Made by a program: the position numbers and the translations under genes
The notes under the pieces: generated by a model
Database searches by the model: none
What the model was told of the DNA's origin: nothing
What the model saw: only the letters and a program-made list of their open reading frames with translations
Shown here: in pieces, positions 34,766 to 46,900 of the stretch
Position numbering within the stretch: the stretch's first letter is position 1
Layout of the letters: every line of letters starts with the position of its first letter
NCBI GenBank assembly: GCA_963691655.1
Contig: OY829327.1
Location: forward strand, 59,656,079-59,720,078
Length of the DNA: 64,000 bases
Source of the DNA: Toxonevra muliebris
Taxonomy: Eukaryota > Arthropoda > Insecta > Diptera > Pallopteridae
Reading direction: 5' to 3'

Positions 34766-35094
34766 AAATGCCGATTTTAAAATTTTTAAATCAATGCGCA
34801 AATCTATTGAGTTTTGTACTTGATATTGTTTGAGTACTGATTTTTCTAAATCCAATATCTTTGACTTACTTACATCTTACTGAATTTTTAATCAAAAAAT
34901 TCCTTTAAAAAGAATTTATTATTGTAAAATATTTCCATGAAAATGTAGACAGAAATAAACAGAAAGTTAATAAATATAGAAAAATTTAGCAATTTTTTCA
35001 ATTCCTCACTTCAATGAAGCTACTAAAAGAAGTTTCTGTTTAATGTTCACTTTTTAAAAGAAGGAAAGAACAAACTTGGACTTGTCGCTTTTAG

Positions 35095-35180
35095 CACCCA
35101 TTCATATTGTGTGAGTAACATATGCACACGAATGGAAGGAATTTACAGTTTTATGCTGAATCCGATCCTTCACTTGGATT
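35095..35180 (-). repeat. Fragment of SINE family S1, antisense
   Basis: The minus strand shares GGATTCAGCATAAAAC and CACACAATATGAATGG with the S1 body. It lies 330 bp from the plus-strand fragment at 34655-34765, so the two form an inverted pair. Confidence 0.6.
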
Positions 35181-38028
35181 GATATTTTCAATTTAATTTT
35201 CTTTTTTGTGCTTCATCAAGTGCGAAATCTTCCCGGACACCGTGCACTACTAGGTACTAGAACCATGATGGCGCGGGTATATCTTAATATTTTTCCAGAA
35301 ACTTTCACACTTTTTTTTGAATAAACTATAGAAATAAAAAAATTTAACTCATACAGAAAGCTACTATTCTTTAATAGTAGAACTTGTATAATTAAACAAC
35401 TTTATCGCAAATCCGATACATACATATTTGCCCAACCCTAATACATACATTAGAATTCCATTATTCAAAGTGTAAAGTTTTAACTGAGCAGCTCATAAAA
35501 GAGATTTAGGTATGGACGAGTAGTTACCTACATTCTTTGCAAGTTATGTATTAAATATTTTTATAATCAAAATAAACTGATTCAACAAGTTGCTCTTAAA
35601 ACATTCGAATTATATGCACCACTGTACGGTTACACTTTCAAGTTGCATGGACTTCCATTTACCAAATTTGTTGTATTTTTTTAAAAGAAAGTTTTTGCAA
35701 GTACACAATAAAATCCTCCAACCACTCCTCAAAGCCATAAAATAAAATATTCATTCATCCATTCTTGATTTCATTCATGGATACATTTTTCTTTATTTTT
35801 TTTTTTCTTTTTTTCTATTTATGTTTTTTGTTCTTCTTTTACTTATTTTACTTATGCTGTTCTATGTATTTTTTCTCTTTCTCTCTCTCTTCTTTCTTTT
35901 TTTATATTTTTTTGTTTGAGCACAGTTTACAACTTAACTGTTATTTTATTACAGCATTTAATAAAAATCAACAAGTGCATGACTCTTCTGAAATTTAGTG
36001 GCGCTACTTGAAGTTGTGCAAATGGAGCGTGGCTGTGTGCGTGTGTGTTGTGTATGTGTGTGTGTGTATGTGATGCGGTATTGTGTTATGTGGTGTTGTG
36101 CTGCTCCATGAGGTTAGGTTAATGCTAAATGCAGGCATTAAAATAAAAATAAATTCACTTTTATAGATTTACTCGTTTCACTTGTTTTATGAATGTATTT
36201 AACACCGTTTAATGGAGCGCTCGAGAGTCGCCCTATTGAGCTTACTACTTTTTGCACTTTTCTTGTACAATATGTACATATGAATATACGGCTACACATA
36301 TGCATGTGCATATACATATGAATCTATGCATTGCACCTACACACCAGTACCCACAAAATATAATTTATTATTTTTTTATTATTTTTGGATTCATCATTTT
36401 TTAAATGTTGATACACAAAAAAAGCTGAAGCTGCGACAAAAACTATTCAAGCGTTATTAGTTGATTTAAGAAAACTGTTAAGTTAATTCTTTGCAAAGTA
36501 GCTACTAAAATATCAAATTACGTCTCAGCTAAAAAGTACGAACGCAGCAGTCAGACAGACAGCTTTTTAAACTTATGGGACAATATGTTGTTGATGGGCG
36601 AGTACATACATACATACATACTAATGTAGATTTGCTTAATGTTACCTGCTGAATTTTATCCTGCACCGCTTTAAGGTAACGGTATGCACCACGCAAATGA
36701 GCCAATCTATATTTAGTATCTCAACTGTTCTTTCGTATTTGATTACATCACAGAGACCCCCTGCAAATCAGTAGCGATAACTCAGTTAAGATACTTTTTT
36801 AATTAAAAGTTGCTGATGACTTCATAGAATTCCCGTGAATAGAAATCAATGCCCGAACCTCACCACAATCTGACACTAGCGCGAAGTATCAATACTGATG
36901 ACGAAAGTGGTGGTGGGTTATCCGTGCGACTAGCAACTTGAAATTTCATGTACATACCATACATATTCTGCGTGACATGTCACGAATTCAATTTAGACAT
37001 TTAAACATAAAATTTATCCTCTGAAATATTTAATATTATGTACTATTTGCAAGTGCATAACACACGTTGTTACATAATATAAATATTATAGACTTTATTT
37101 ACTTGATTAACCCAAAATTGGTTGCCCTAAAAAAATTGACTACACTATTAATGGTGTAAAAAACACAAAATGTTTCCGAAAATTACAAAAAAAACATCGC
37201 TGGGGAAGTAGGCGAAAAAATTAACGAAAATTAATTTTGATGCATCTGTGTAAGGCTGCCAGAAGTATTGAATGTACAGATTTTTGTAGAGCATAGCATA
37301 AAGTTGAAAGAAAAAGATAAAAAACGAACCGGAACATAAAATTCTTTACATTAGCAATAATAACATAAAAAAAATAGCTTGAGGCGACTTTATTTTTTAA
37401 TTGTAAATATGATATGGAATGACCATATTTACAAATAAAAAATAATAACACATATAGAAGTAAATCCGAAATTTTAGACATATTTTAAAATAAATCTAAA
37501 AAATAATTCGAAGATTTTCACGTAAATAAATTTTACGCCATTATTGGTCACGTTCAGAAGACGCCTGTGTGTCTTATGGACGTAAATTGATCACTTAATG
37601 ACTAACTAAAATTATATTAAGCGTAAAATTTTTCTGATACTTCAGCTGAACATGTTGCTGAGCAGAGGTCGCTTTCTGAACGAAACCATTATTTCAAATA
37701 CCTGAAGTTGAAACCTCCATTAAAAAATCATTTAAAAAGTTCCTTTTTTCTAAAATTGCACTTCATAGTACTGAAAATTTTCGACTGCACGCAACCAACA
37801 ACAAAAACTAAGATAACTAAGACAGCTAAAATAATATTTTTTTTAAATAGTGATGCAGACATTTATGTACTTTCGTCTTTGGTATCGGATGAAATTGAAA
37901 TTCCTTTACAAAGGAAAAAGTATCGCTCTAAAAGTATCGAGTACAAAATATCAATATCAAATAAAAAAAAGTATCGAAACCATTCAGTTGATCTCATCCG
38001 CAGAAAGGTTAATAACACCCAGGCACTA
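35181..38028. other. Non-coding AT-rich stretch with T-rich and GT repeats
   Basis: No gene recognised. A TTTTTC/T-rich tract lies at 35780-35910 and a GT-rich tract at 36030-36080; (CATA) words occur at 36603-36622. ATTAGGGTTGGGCAAATATG (minus strand, from about 35442) resembles a solo transposon terminus. Confidence 0.4.
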
Positions 38029-38062
38029 GGGATGTCACGAGATTGATAGTTTTACAAAACAT

Positions 38063-38987
38063 TTGGGTGTATAACCAGACAATGAGGGATTTTTTTTTAC
38101 AAAAAGAATTAATTATACCCATCGGAAGCTATGACATTTTGCCATCTTTCAGATAATTTATAGATACCTTGCCAAAAAAAACCGTCCATGTTTTGAGGCT
38201 ATGAAGGAAACAATCCGATTTCTCTCTTCAAACGAATCAATTGTTTTTGATACATCTCTCCCGTAATAGTTGCACCAGGCTTTAGCAGCTCGTAATAAAA
38301 GATACCTTTATGATCCCACCAAAAACAGAGCATTACCTTGGCGCCATGAATATTCTGCTTTGGCGTTGATGTTCCTGGTTAGCCGGGCTTCACATACGAC
38401 TTCCTTCGCTTCGAGTTGTCGTAATAAATCGATTTTTCATTGCCAGTAATAAACAACTTATTTTTATAGCGCTGAAGCAGCATCTCAGACATGCAAAATT
38501 ACCCTTCGACGTCTCTCGACTTTATGTCGTACCCAGTTTCCTTCCTTTTAAATAAACCCCAATGATTTCAGGCGCTTGGAAATTTCATCGAAAAACATCT
38601 CCAATTCCTCATCTTCGATCTTTTCCACTTAGCCAGAGCGTTCCTTGTCTTCTTTTAAAGCGTCGAAACCAGAATTCACATATTTTAATTGATGGAGTAT
38701 ATTCACCGTAAACTTCCGACAGCAATCGATGACTTTCAGCAGCACTTTTTTTCAAATTTAAGAAGAAAAGCAGAACTTCCCGCAAATGCTGTTTATTTGA
38801 CACATATGATGACATGTTTGTAACGCAAAAAGGTTATGCTTTTTACACCATGGCAAATCGATACATAATCAAAACAAAAGCTATATTCGTAGCTCAAACG
38901 TAAAAGTAGTTACAGTATTGCCAGATGTCATTCAGTGCAAGTTACGCCATCGATTGTAAATTCCTCATTTTCAAGGTATACACCCAA
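38063..38987 (-). mobile_element. mariner transposon, internally deleted (925 bp)
   Basis: The ends TTGGGTGTATAACC (from 38063) and, inverted, TTGGGTGTATACC (from 38987) are the TIRs, with AATGAGG words just inside. TA follows the right end; the left flank is altered. Full mariners are about 1.3 kb, and this copy has lost roughly 0.35 kb including much of the catalytic domain. It is inserted near the left end of the hAT-like copy. Confidence 0.8.
38105..38815 (-). pseudogene. mariner transposase, missing catalytic residues 2 and 3
   Basis: The ATG lies at 38815 (minus). KQHLREVLLFF then KKSAAESHRLL, YGEYTPS and CEFWFRRFK are the paired helix-turn-helix DNA-binding part. After frameshifts, KIEDEELEMFFDE, RYKNKLFITGNEKSIYYDN and GAKVMLCFWWDHKGIFYYELL follow. 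The WWD aspartate is the first of the DD34D triad and is retained. The expected HDNARPH and SPDLAPSDYH blocks are gone, and translation jumps to the C-terminal GIYKLSERWQNVIASDGYN. It cannot be active. Subfamily is not assigned. Confidence 0.88.
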
Positions 38988-39649
38988 TATTACAAATTTC
39001 AAATGGAAGAAAATATATTTGGTCACAAGTTATAAAGGCCTAAGTCTCTTTCCCAATTTTTTCAGGAGGCAGTTTAAAGTTTCAAATTCTCAATGCAAAT
39101 CAGGTGGCAGTTTTTTTTTTGTAAAACTTTCTTGATGGAAAATTGCCGTCTAAAAACTCTATTTTGTCCTAACTCCAGTTAGGCCATTATGGTTTGTGGC
39201 CACTGATATATGAAAAGTTTTATGGTGTACTGAAGAACTAACTACTTCGCATGTAGAATTTTTGGAGGAGAATTTCATGCCAAGTGCAAAAAAAAAACAA
39301 TTACACCCAAAAATTTCATTTGCGATGCTTTTTGAAACCTATAAAAGGTACAGACCTCATCATATTGCTCAGTTTACACTATTTCAATTAAAGGCATCCT
39401 AATATTTTGAAATCAGTGGTTGTACAAAGAGCGTAAAATTTAAATTTTTGGACAAAAAATGTTGATGAAAAAAATATTCCTTTGATTCAAGAGCGAAGAT
39501 TCTATAAAAAAAAGTAGAAATATATATCAAAAAGTTTGTGTAGATACACACAAGTACCGAAAATCTCGATATTTTTCCTTTCAATCCCGGTACCACTTTT
39601 AGACTGAAATCCGGAATCCCGGGATTACGGGATTACCTAGCACGTTGGA

Positions 39650-40245
39650 TCTGAAATGTACCGAAGACTAAAGCAGCTGAGATACCAAAGAGTACAGTAT
39701 CTGGTAGCAAACACAACAAAAGTTTGTCCACGAGGTGATGTTTCGTCCCGGCTGTTGTGGGTGTATTGTCGTAGGCGAACATCCAGAGGAACTAATGAAT
39801 ACAGGACTCATGATTCAGGGTTATGCTAAGGGCAAATTTGAAAATACTGTTTGAAGCTTAATTCAAGTGGGACTAAAAATCATGAAAATATGGCGTTGGA
39901 AAGTAGGGCTTAATATTAATTCAGCAAAAACTACAATTTACAAGGAAATTTAAACTTAAGAATTTGAAGATCATTCGCCTAGATGAGTTAAATTTTTAAG
40001 AGTTACTTTCGGCCAGATATTACTCTGAAAAAAATATGCTAGTAACATAACAAAGAAGACTGCAAGAGCACTCATGACTTGTAGATGTATACCGTGATTG
40101 TACGGCCAATGATCGCATATGGAGCGGTTATCTGGGCGGATAGAATAAAGCGGCAAGCTTCAAAGACTAGCATGTGCTTTTGTATAACTATGGTTATGAG
40201 AACGTGTCCAACGGCTTCCTTAGAAGCCCTTTTAGAATGACCATC
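39650..40245 (+). pseudogene. Non-LTR reverse transcriptase C-terminal fragment
   Basis: Plus strand: VCPRGDVSSRLLW (family pattern GCPQGGVLSPLLW), QGYAKGKFENTV where GYADD would stand, SLIQVGLKI and WKVGLNINSAKTTI, then after frameshifts TARALMTC, VIVRPMIAYGAVIWADR and CFCITMVMRTCPTASLEALLE. These are the thumb and post-thumb blocks of the same broad RT group as the 27.8 kb fragment. The YADD is destroyed, and both ends are truncated; the 5' border abuts the hAT-like end at 39641. Confidence 0.75.
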
Positions 40246-42412
40246 TGAAACAATATTTGTTTTTCTAAAATATTCTTTAGTACTAAATCAAAAAAATTAG
40301 TAGACATAAAAAATTTATAAAAATATCAGTTGATGTACCAACAAAGTTAATACATCTGGTTACCCTAACCTCAGTACAGCCCAGATAATTTATCCCCAAG
40401 TAATTGAGTTTCCCGCTTAATGGTGCCAATAATCGCGAATTTTTATCGATTTATTAACCTTGAATTACTTCCAATTTTTACTTCATTATCTTTATTTTCA
40501 TATTTCTTTGATTATTTTATGTTCTATTGCAATACACTCCATGCCTGATAAAACGATAATAAAATTTATGTACATGCACACATACATGCACACATAGTGT
40601 AGTATGTACAGATATGATGGTAAATAAAGTTACGACTAAACATTTGCTTGAATGACGTGCCCGATTTAACGTTTTGGTAATATCTTAATAGAGCGTGATT
40701 TAGTCGCTCGAAAATCTGGAGAATTCTTGATGTAAGTTGACAAAAACTTCTTTTATGTATTACCCGTAGTGTTGGTGGTTTTGGTTTTATTCAATCCAAA
40801 CTAAAAACTAATGGAATGTCTAAAACAAACTATCAACATATTTTTAAATTATAAATCTATTTCCACATGCACTTAATACGAAAGTGCAGTAAACCAGATA
40901 TCCAATATATTCATCATCTTTAAAATGAAAATAATAAATATTTTTTTCTTTCAAATAAAACAGATGTCATATTTTTTTTTGAAACGAAAAAGCAAAAAAC
41001 CCTTGACACGCGCATCTGCTTTGTCTAAACACGATCTTTCGGGTATAACTGACTGTAACTGCAAGGAACTTGATAGCGCATTATCACAACAATCAACGCT
41101 AATGTAATCAAACAAACCATAAAACCAACAATACAAAAAATGTTTCTTATTAAATTTTATTTATTTTTTTATGGGAAATTTGCATTGAAATTGTGCATGT
41201 CACCAACGGTTTTCCCCGCGTTAACCCGCGCCAAAGTAACCCTTAAATAAACACGACAAAGAAAAGGAAATATCACAAACTCCTTTCTTGCATTCAGCTA
41301 TAAAATATTGTAAACAAACAAAAAAATTAAAAATAAAAGAAAAACGAATGTAAACAAAGGTCAAAGAACATAAAATTAACAAAGAAAGATGAAACATACA
41401 AAAATTATGCATGAGAAAGAAGTGTCCACTTCGGTTCGATCCCGTTACAGGATATGAGCAAGGACATAGTGAATCGTCTTAACGTTTGATGAGTTTGCCC
41501 TTTTTTTGTGAGAAAACTGATTATTGTGCAGAAAAGTTGGATAAAAATTAGTAGTTATTTTCATGCCTAACTACCGGTTATTTTACGGCAATGGAGTTTC
41601 AACCGGTTGCCAAATTTTATTAAATATTCATTGCACATATGCACTATGTACATATATACATGTGTGCATATAATTTTGTTTTTTTAAGAATTATGTTTGT
41701 TTATTTCAGTAAATGGGAAATTAATCAAACCTTTCAGTGCAATTCTCATGTATACGTATATACGTACGCATTTGAACACCTATGTATGTATAAATAAATA
41801 TGTATTTATGTATGTGCGAATGCCTAACAACCAAGATACGGTCACAACTAATCCTTACAAATGATTACGAATTTTATATCCCAAAAAACAGCTTTGCTCT
41901 GTTTTTTCCGCTTTTAAGAAATGAAAATCAAGAAATTTGTATTTCCTCTTCAACATCCATCAATGACACATTACCGTCAGATACCAACACACACTCACTC
42001 ACATACATACATTTATGTATTTTTAACATTCTGATACGGGACAGTTAAGGTATCAACCTCAACGTTCTCGCTCGATAGCGAGAACATTTGATAATATTCC
42101 AATCAACCCTTTACGAAGTGTTTATTTATCTTTGCGGACATATCTGTATGTAAAATATTTTTGTTTTTAATACATTTGACAACTCTACAGATCATTAATT
42201 AAAGGCTTAACTTAAATACAAGTTCAGCCGAAAGACCTAGTTTTTCCTTTGAGAACTTTCTTTAATGCAAATGTCGATGATTCTCACAATTTTTAGACAT
42301 GCATTTCAGATATTGAATGAAAATGTAGAACTTACCTAAAAATGTGTAACTCAATAAAATCAAAATTGTATTTTACATTACAGAATAAAGTTGTTTTGAT
42401 ATATATATATAT

Positions 42413-42460
<48 letters not shown>

Positions 42461-42467
42461 ATATACA

Positions 42468-42509
<42 letters not shown>

Positions 42510-42540
42510 ACGTATGTACATAGTAAATATGTTTTCTTCT
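40246..42540. other. Non-coding stretch with hairpin and (TA)n tract
   Basis: No gene recognised. A perfect 9-bp-arm hairpin GTTCTCGCT-CGAT-AGCGAGAAC lies at 42064-42085. A long (TA)n tract with TTCTGTA/TACAGAA interruptions (about 42400-42498) is itself palindromic; the Ile-Tyr peptides it encodes are artefacts of the repeat. Confidence 0.6.
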
Positions 42541-42547
42541 TCTTTAT

Positions 42548-42690
42548 TATACAACAGCCCAGACAGAGCTTCTCGCATCCATTCATGCTGTGCGAGTTAT
42601 AATTTTACACGAACTGTAGGTCCCAGTTTGATGCCGAATCCGAACGGTGAAGTCAAAACCTTTTCTTATGCAATTTTTACTCATCTCATA
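42548..42690 (-). repeat. SINE family S1, 5'-truncated copy
   Basis: The minus strand matches the S1 body: CGTTCGGATTCGGCATCAAA, then GGATGCGAGAAGCTCTGTC and GGGCTGTTGT with an AT/AAG-rich tail (TTC run at 42534-42543 on plus). The tRNA-like head is missing. It directly follows the (TA)n tract. Confidence 0.7.
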
Positions 42691-42813
42691 GGTAAAAATC
42701 AAAAAAGTGAGTGTAACCAAATCCAACAAATTTGGTACTGTTTTAAAAAACTAAAATAGCACTATTTACGATATTGTGCTAATGATCTTGCCTCATTGCA
42801 AATAAAAATATAT

Positions 42814-42975
42814 GGGTTAGGTTAGGTTAGAGTGGCTGTCGAGAAACACACGAACTGCGGTGGGACAGTTTTTTTTATCAGTTTTGTTATAATTCTCATA
42901 CACTTCATATTGATAGTGAATATAAGAAGCTTACCAGATGAAGACAGGAATCGAACCTTAACCTCCCGGTCGTCC
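42814..42975 (-). repeat. tRNA-derived SINE (family S2) with CCTAACC tail, 10-bp TSD
   Basis: Read on minus: a tRNA-like 3' half with B box GGTTCGATTCC (about 42955), a short body, then ACAGCCACTCTAACC(TAACC)n as the 3' tail. The flanks AAAAATATAT at 42804-42813 and 42976-42985 are a perfect 10-bp target duplication, as LINE machinery makes. The A-box half is absent, so it is 5'-truncated. It inserted into or beside the 65-bp dispersed repeat whose uninterrupted version is at 34074. Confidence 0.8.
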
Positions 42976-42985
42976 AAAAATATAT

Positions 42986-43040
42986 AAGAACCTGTGAAGT
43001 TATAATTTCTACATGAAGTTTGTTATTTTATCTAGGTGAA
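42986..43040 (+). repeat. About 65-bp dispersed repeat, copy next to the SINE
   Basis: Near-identical to 34085-34140 (AAGAACCTGTGAAGTTATAA, TTTCTACATGAAGTTTG). A short open frame running on to 43325 has no recognisable domain. Confidence 0.7.
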
Positions 43041-43424
43041 TTTCTAGGTAATTTTAAGACTTTTTCCTCTGATCGGAAACGGCTAACTAAGAAACACACC
43101 CTAAAATCTTTTTCGAATCGTTCTTTGAGCGTCAAATTTTTCAAAATTTTAGGTAGGAGCACTGAGAGTTACACTTTTTCTAAAATAGGCCCGGCTGCAT
43201 TACTAAAGCGTTCTAAGGGCTGCTTAGCAATGAAAAGTAATGAAGAACCAACTCAAAATCAGAGGGAGGGTATGAAAATGCGTGTTTTTGTGCAGCTCTG
43301 TGATCAACTCGTTGCAGGAAAATAAGTGGCCCAGAACCCACAAGCGCCGCCCTTAGCACTTACTGCACCCTAAATTTAACATTTTTCTTCGGATAAAGAT
43401 ACAATTATCAAATTGCAGGCCCTA

Positions 43425-43495
43425 GGTTAGGTTAGGTTGGAGTGGCTGTCGAGAGACACACTTAGGCCTGAACGGCCCATTGTGATACCACATAG
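43425..43495 (-). repeat. 71-bp retroposed 3' stub of the S2/LINE tail, 12-bp TSD
   Basis: The minus strand reads CTATGTGGTATCACAATGGG then GACAGCCACTCCAACC(TAACC)n. The flanks TTGCAGGCCCTA (43413-43424) and TTGCAGACCCTA (43496-43507) are a 12-bp duplication with one mismatch. It is an extreme 5' truncation of either the S2 SINE or its LINE partner, since both share this tail. Confidence 0.82.
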
Positions 43496-43539
43496 TTGCA
43501 GACCCTAATTCTTAAGGTCTTTTGCCAATGGTAACAATT

Positions 43540-43945
43540 TTGTTTTTTTTTTATAAAACACCATAGAACGGACGTTTTGGCCCATTCTTCAATAATGGCT
43601 TTCTTTAGTTTTTCTACCGAGCCATATTGATAGCTGCAGAGATTTTTAATAATATCAAGAATTTCTTAGCAGTTCTTGCACTATGAATTGATGCGCTGTC
43701 CTGTTGAAAAATATATTTTTGGACTACAACCTTCTCAATTATTTTACCTTTATTCGGCTGAATATGTTTTTCAGAATTTTGCAGCCCTCTAATAAACTCC
43801 ACAATTACCACGACCCATTTGACTAAGCTTTAAAATCAATTCAACTCTTTCAGTAAATCATGGCAATAGCACTGTTCTATTTGGTTCATTCGGTCCATCC
43901 AAGTTAAATTTATTTTCACCGCTGAAAGCTAATGATAAATGATGT
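43540..43945 (-). pseudogene. Tc1-like transposase, C-terminal catalytic fragment
   Basis: Minus strand: ENKFNLDGPNE (start of catalytic domain), a diverged linker, YIFQQDSASIHSARTAKKFL (second catalytic Asp in QQD), then directly YGSVEKLKKAIIEEWAK from the C-terminus. The WPARSPDLNPIENVWG block carrying the final Glu is deleted. Frameshifts separate the parts. It is a different, more diverged Tc1 copy than the one at 17.6-18.1 kb. No TIRs were found. Confidence 0.75.
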
Positions 43946-46900
43946 GGGCTTTTACATCCCTTCACCCCTCTATTTTATTTAAAGAGTGGGTAGAATTTGA
44001 GCTGCTTACTTGTGCATAAATAATGTATACATAGTAAGTTTTTTAATGTAAAAATTTGATTTTCAGCAAGTCTCAAAATCAAATCTCCCAAGTCTCAAAA
44101 AAAAATTCCCGCAATGACCCAGCATTTTGAAAAAGATTGGAATTTACCAAAAAGCAGAGTTTTGAAAAAAAGCTTAAAATTTCGCTCAAAAATCTGATGG
44201 TTTTTGACATGGCAAAATTAAAATTTTTATTCAATCGAAAAACAGAAAAGTCATTGTGTGGAGAAATAAATACAAATTATACTGGAAAAAGATCAAATCG
44301 ATCGGATGATTTCTAATCGAGTTAGAACTGCAGCAAATTTGAAAAACATTGTTTTGAGAAAAACGCGTTTAAAGATAAATGCTTTCATTGTTATGAGCAG
44401 CTACTCTGTAGTTCGAAAACTATTTGAGATCAGCACTGTTTGTATGCACAAAAACCTTTTCTCAATATTCCAATTCAAAAGTTATCATTATTAAATCGAA
44501 TGCTTAATGCTTTTGCAGATGCATTTAAAATTTTACCGCGCGCTATAGCGCGGAATTGGAATATGGAATTAACAGTGCAACTTTGATATCCAAAAAATCA
44601 TCATATCAATGTTGCTTTAAACTTGCCATATAATTATCTAGATGAACACAAAGGAAAAATAATTTTTGCAAATCAAATAATATCTTCAGGCTCCAAAATG
44701 GTCTCGAAAGTCCCGAAATTTTGACCATTTTACTGGAAAAGTACGGGAACAGATTATATATTTAATTCCCATCGCATTAATTCGTACAAATAAAAAATAA
44801 AGGAACTAATATTTTCTAATAAATTTCGCAATAATATAGAATTTGTATCAAAATTTTAAAATGTACCATAAGTTTTCCCCCTTGAGAACATAATTTCATT
44901 TCGTTAACCTGGGAATCCTGGCTATAATATTTATAGTAGTGGAAGCGAATGCTAGGGGTCGAATGACAGCAGTTTGTTTGCGTAAATTTGAGGCACCGCT
45001 CAGAAAGAAAGATTACAACGCCAAAAATTATTAAAAATTTCTTCATCTAACTGCTATTTACTTACTTCTATACTTCGTTTTCACTGCAAATGTGCACCGG
45101 CCTTGGCTAGTCTGTTGGTTAGGCCAAGCACATTCTAGTCACCCTCTGCCTGGTTTTTTGAACAGAGATTGGATCGTCCTCTTCTTTGCGTTCTACCACT
45201 ATTCGCGTACCATGATCTAGTCAGGAAAGCTTATTGTTATTTAAGCTACTTGTAGTCAAACATACAAAGAATTCATTATGGTTTTATCACGTTAACTATT
45301 ATTAAGTTATGATTGTAACATAATAGAGTATAATTGTTTTGAAAACATTTTAAAAGTGGTCCAAATTAGTCTTGAAATATACAGGTACCATACGTATAGA
45401 GAGAAAGAAAAATAGCTTTGACAAGATAACAGCCATTATCAAGCAATTTACCACATACGCTCTCATTGAATCCTCTTATAATGTTTTTTATCGTATGTTT
45501 TCCCAACTACCCTCCGGATGACACATATGCAAAAAGCACAACATGTCTAAACGCATAAAAAAACTCCAAACCCGCTATACCTAGACAATCAAGGAAGCTC
45601 GTTGTCACCTACTACCATTCGCAATCGGCGACAATATCGCATGTCACAGAATGCAGTCAACTGACGCACATACAAACAAGTTTCACAGCAAAAGCAACAA
45701 CAGCAACAACTCCAACTAACTACTCAAGACACAAGTGCATTGGACTGCAAGCCACCGAACGATTTCCAGTTGACTGACTAACTCCATTAACCGCATCCAT
45801 ATGCTTCGCTTTTTTTCGCATATTTTTTCACTGATTTGTCGACGTTTTTTTTTTTGTAGCACAATTTTGGCGAAGCGAAGACGGCCCATGTCATCTGAGA
45901 CGCCACTTGATTGAACTCCTTTAACGCTTCAGTTTTTTGTGTGTGTTTATGTTTCATTTTTTTCATACATACGCAGCAGCAAATGCATGTCGCGTCCTGT
46001 CAACGGTGTGGCCAGTAGTAATTCTCTACGTTATGCAGCATATGTAGTGTGTACATTCTCTCAGTTGCAACTGCCACAAATCGTGGCAATTTTTTGTGCT
46101 CATGCAAATTCGCAGCAGAATTTGAATTTTTTTCAATGTGTGTCTGTATGCGAGTGTTTCCTGCAGCTTCTGGGCTTCATGCAGTATTTTTTCATTCTTT
46201 AATTTGAATGCAACACATTGAGGATGCAACACAATACGAAAGCTGAATTCATGGAATGCAAAATGTTGGCCATCCGACAGATGGAGTCGATATCGGATGG
46301 CGCCAACTAATTCCCGCGATCAACAAAAAAAGGCAATGTCAATTTCTTGTTTGTATATGCATACATACATATGCATGAGTGTATGTGTGTGCATGTGAGT
46401 GTGGGCGAATATATGTACAGAAAAATGGATAGAGGATGTGTGAATTTAATTGAAGGTTGCGAAGGTGATGATTTCGGTGTTTATGCAACAACAGCAACCA
46501 GTCAATAGCCGCAAAATAGATTAGGCAATGTCAAATGCATTACAGATGCAAACTATGATGTGAAAAATATTCTTTCCTTTTTTTGTTGAAAATGGAAAAT
46601 AAATTCATTCCTCTTGGAATCCACAACATTTGGTTTAAAAAGATTGCAGATTCTGGTTTGCCTAATTAAGAAATCACAAAATAAAAACGAGCTGAGATGC
46701 GTAAATGTTTTTAATAAAATAATCGGTGGCTGATTTCAAGACCACGGCCTTTTTTGCTTATCTACAAACCAAAAATTGATTAATAAAATTAATTAAAACT
46801 AACATGCAAAATTCAAATTATGTGCTTTTGTACCCCATACGCTTCCAGGATATTAATCCGTAGAAACGTAAGCTATAAAGTACCGTTCATACGTAGGGAA

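Larger units (their letters stand above)
38029..39641. mobile_element. hAT-like family 1, copy 2, carrying a mariner insertion
   Basis: The left end TAGGGATGTCACGAGATTG matches the right end of the copy at 928-1460. The right end read inward starts TAGGTAATCCCGTAATCCCG and then shares AAAAGTGGTACC, GATTTTCGG and TACACAAA with that copy's left part, so this is the same family inverted. A mariner (38063-38987) sits near the left end. No 8-bp duplication is visible (CCAGGCAC versus GCACGTTG), so one border may be rearranged or the two ends may come from different copies. Confidence 0.6.

Noticed and set aside
38021..39649. 8-bp duplication around hAT-like copy 2
   Set aside because: Left flank CCAGGCAC and right flank GCACGTTG do not match.
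42332..42602. Ile-Tyr-rich and Tyr-rich reading frames on both strands
   Set aside because: They are translations of a (TA)n tract, not genes.
42815..43440. GGTTAGGTTAGGTT as interstitial telomeric repeat
   Set aside because: Only two to three units, always at the end of SINE/LINE-like insertions with target duplications; it is the retroposon tail.
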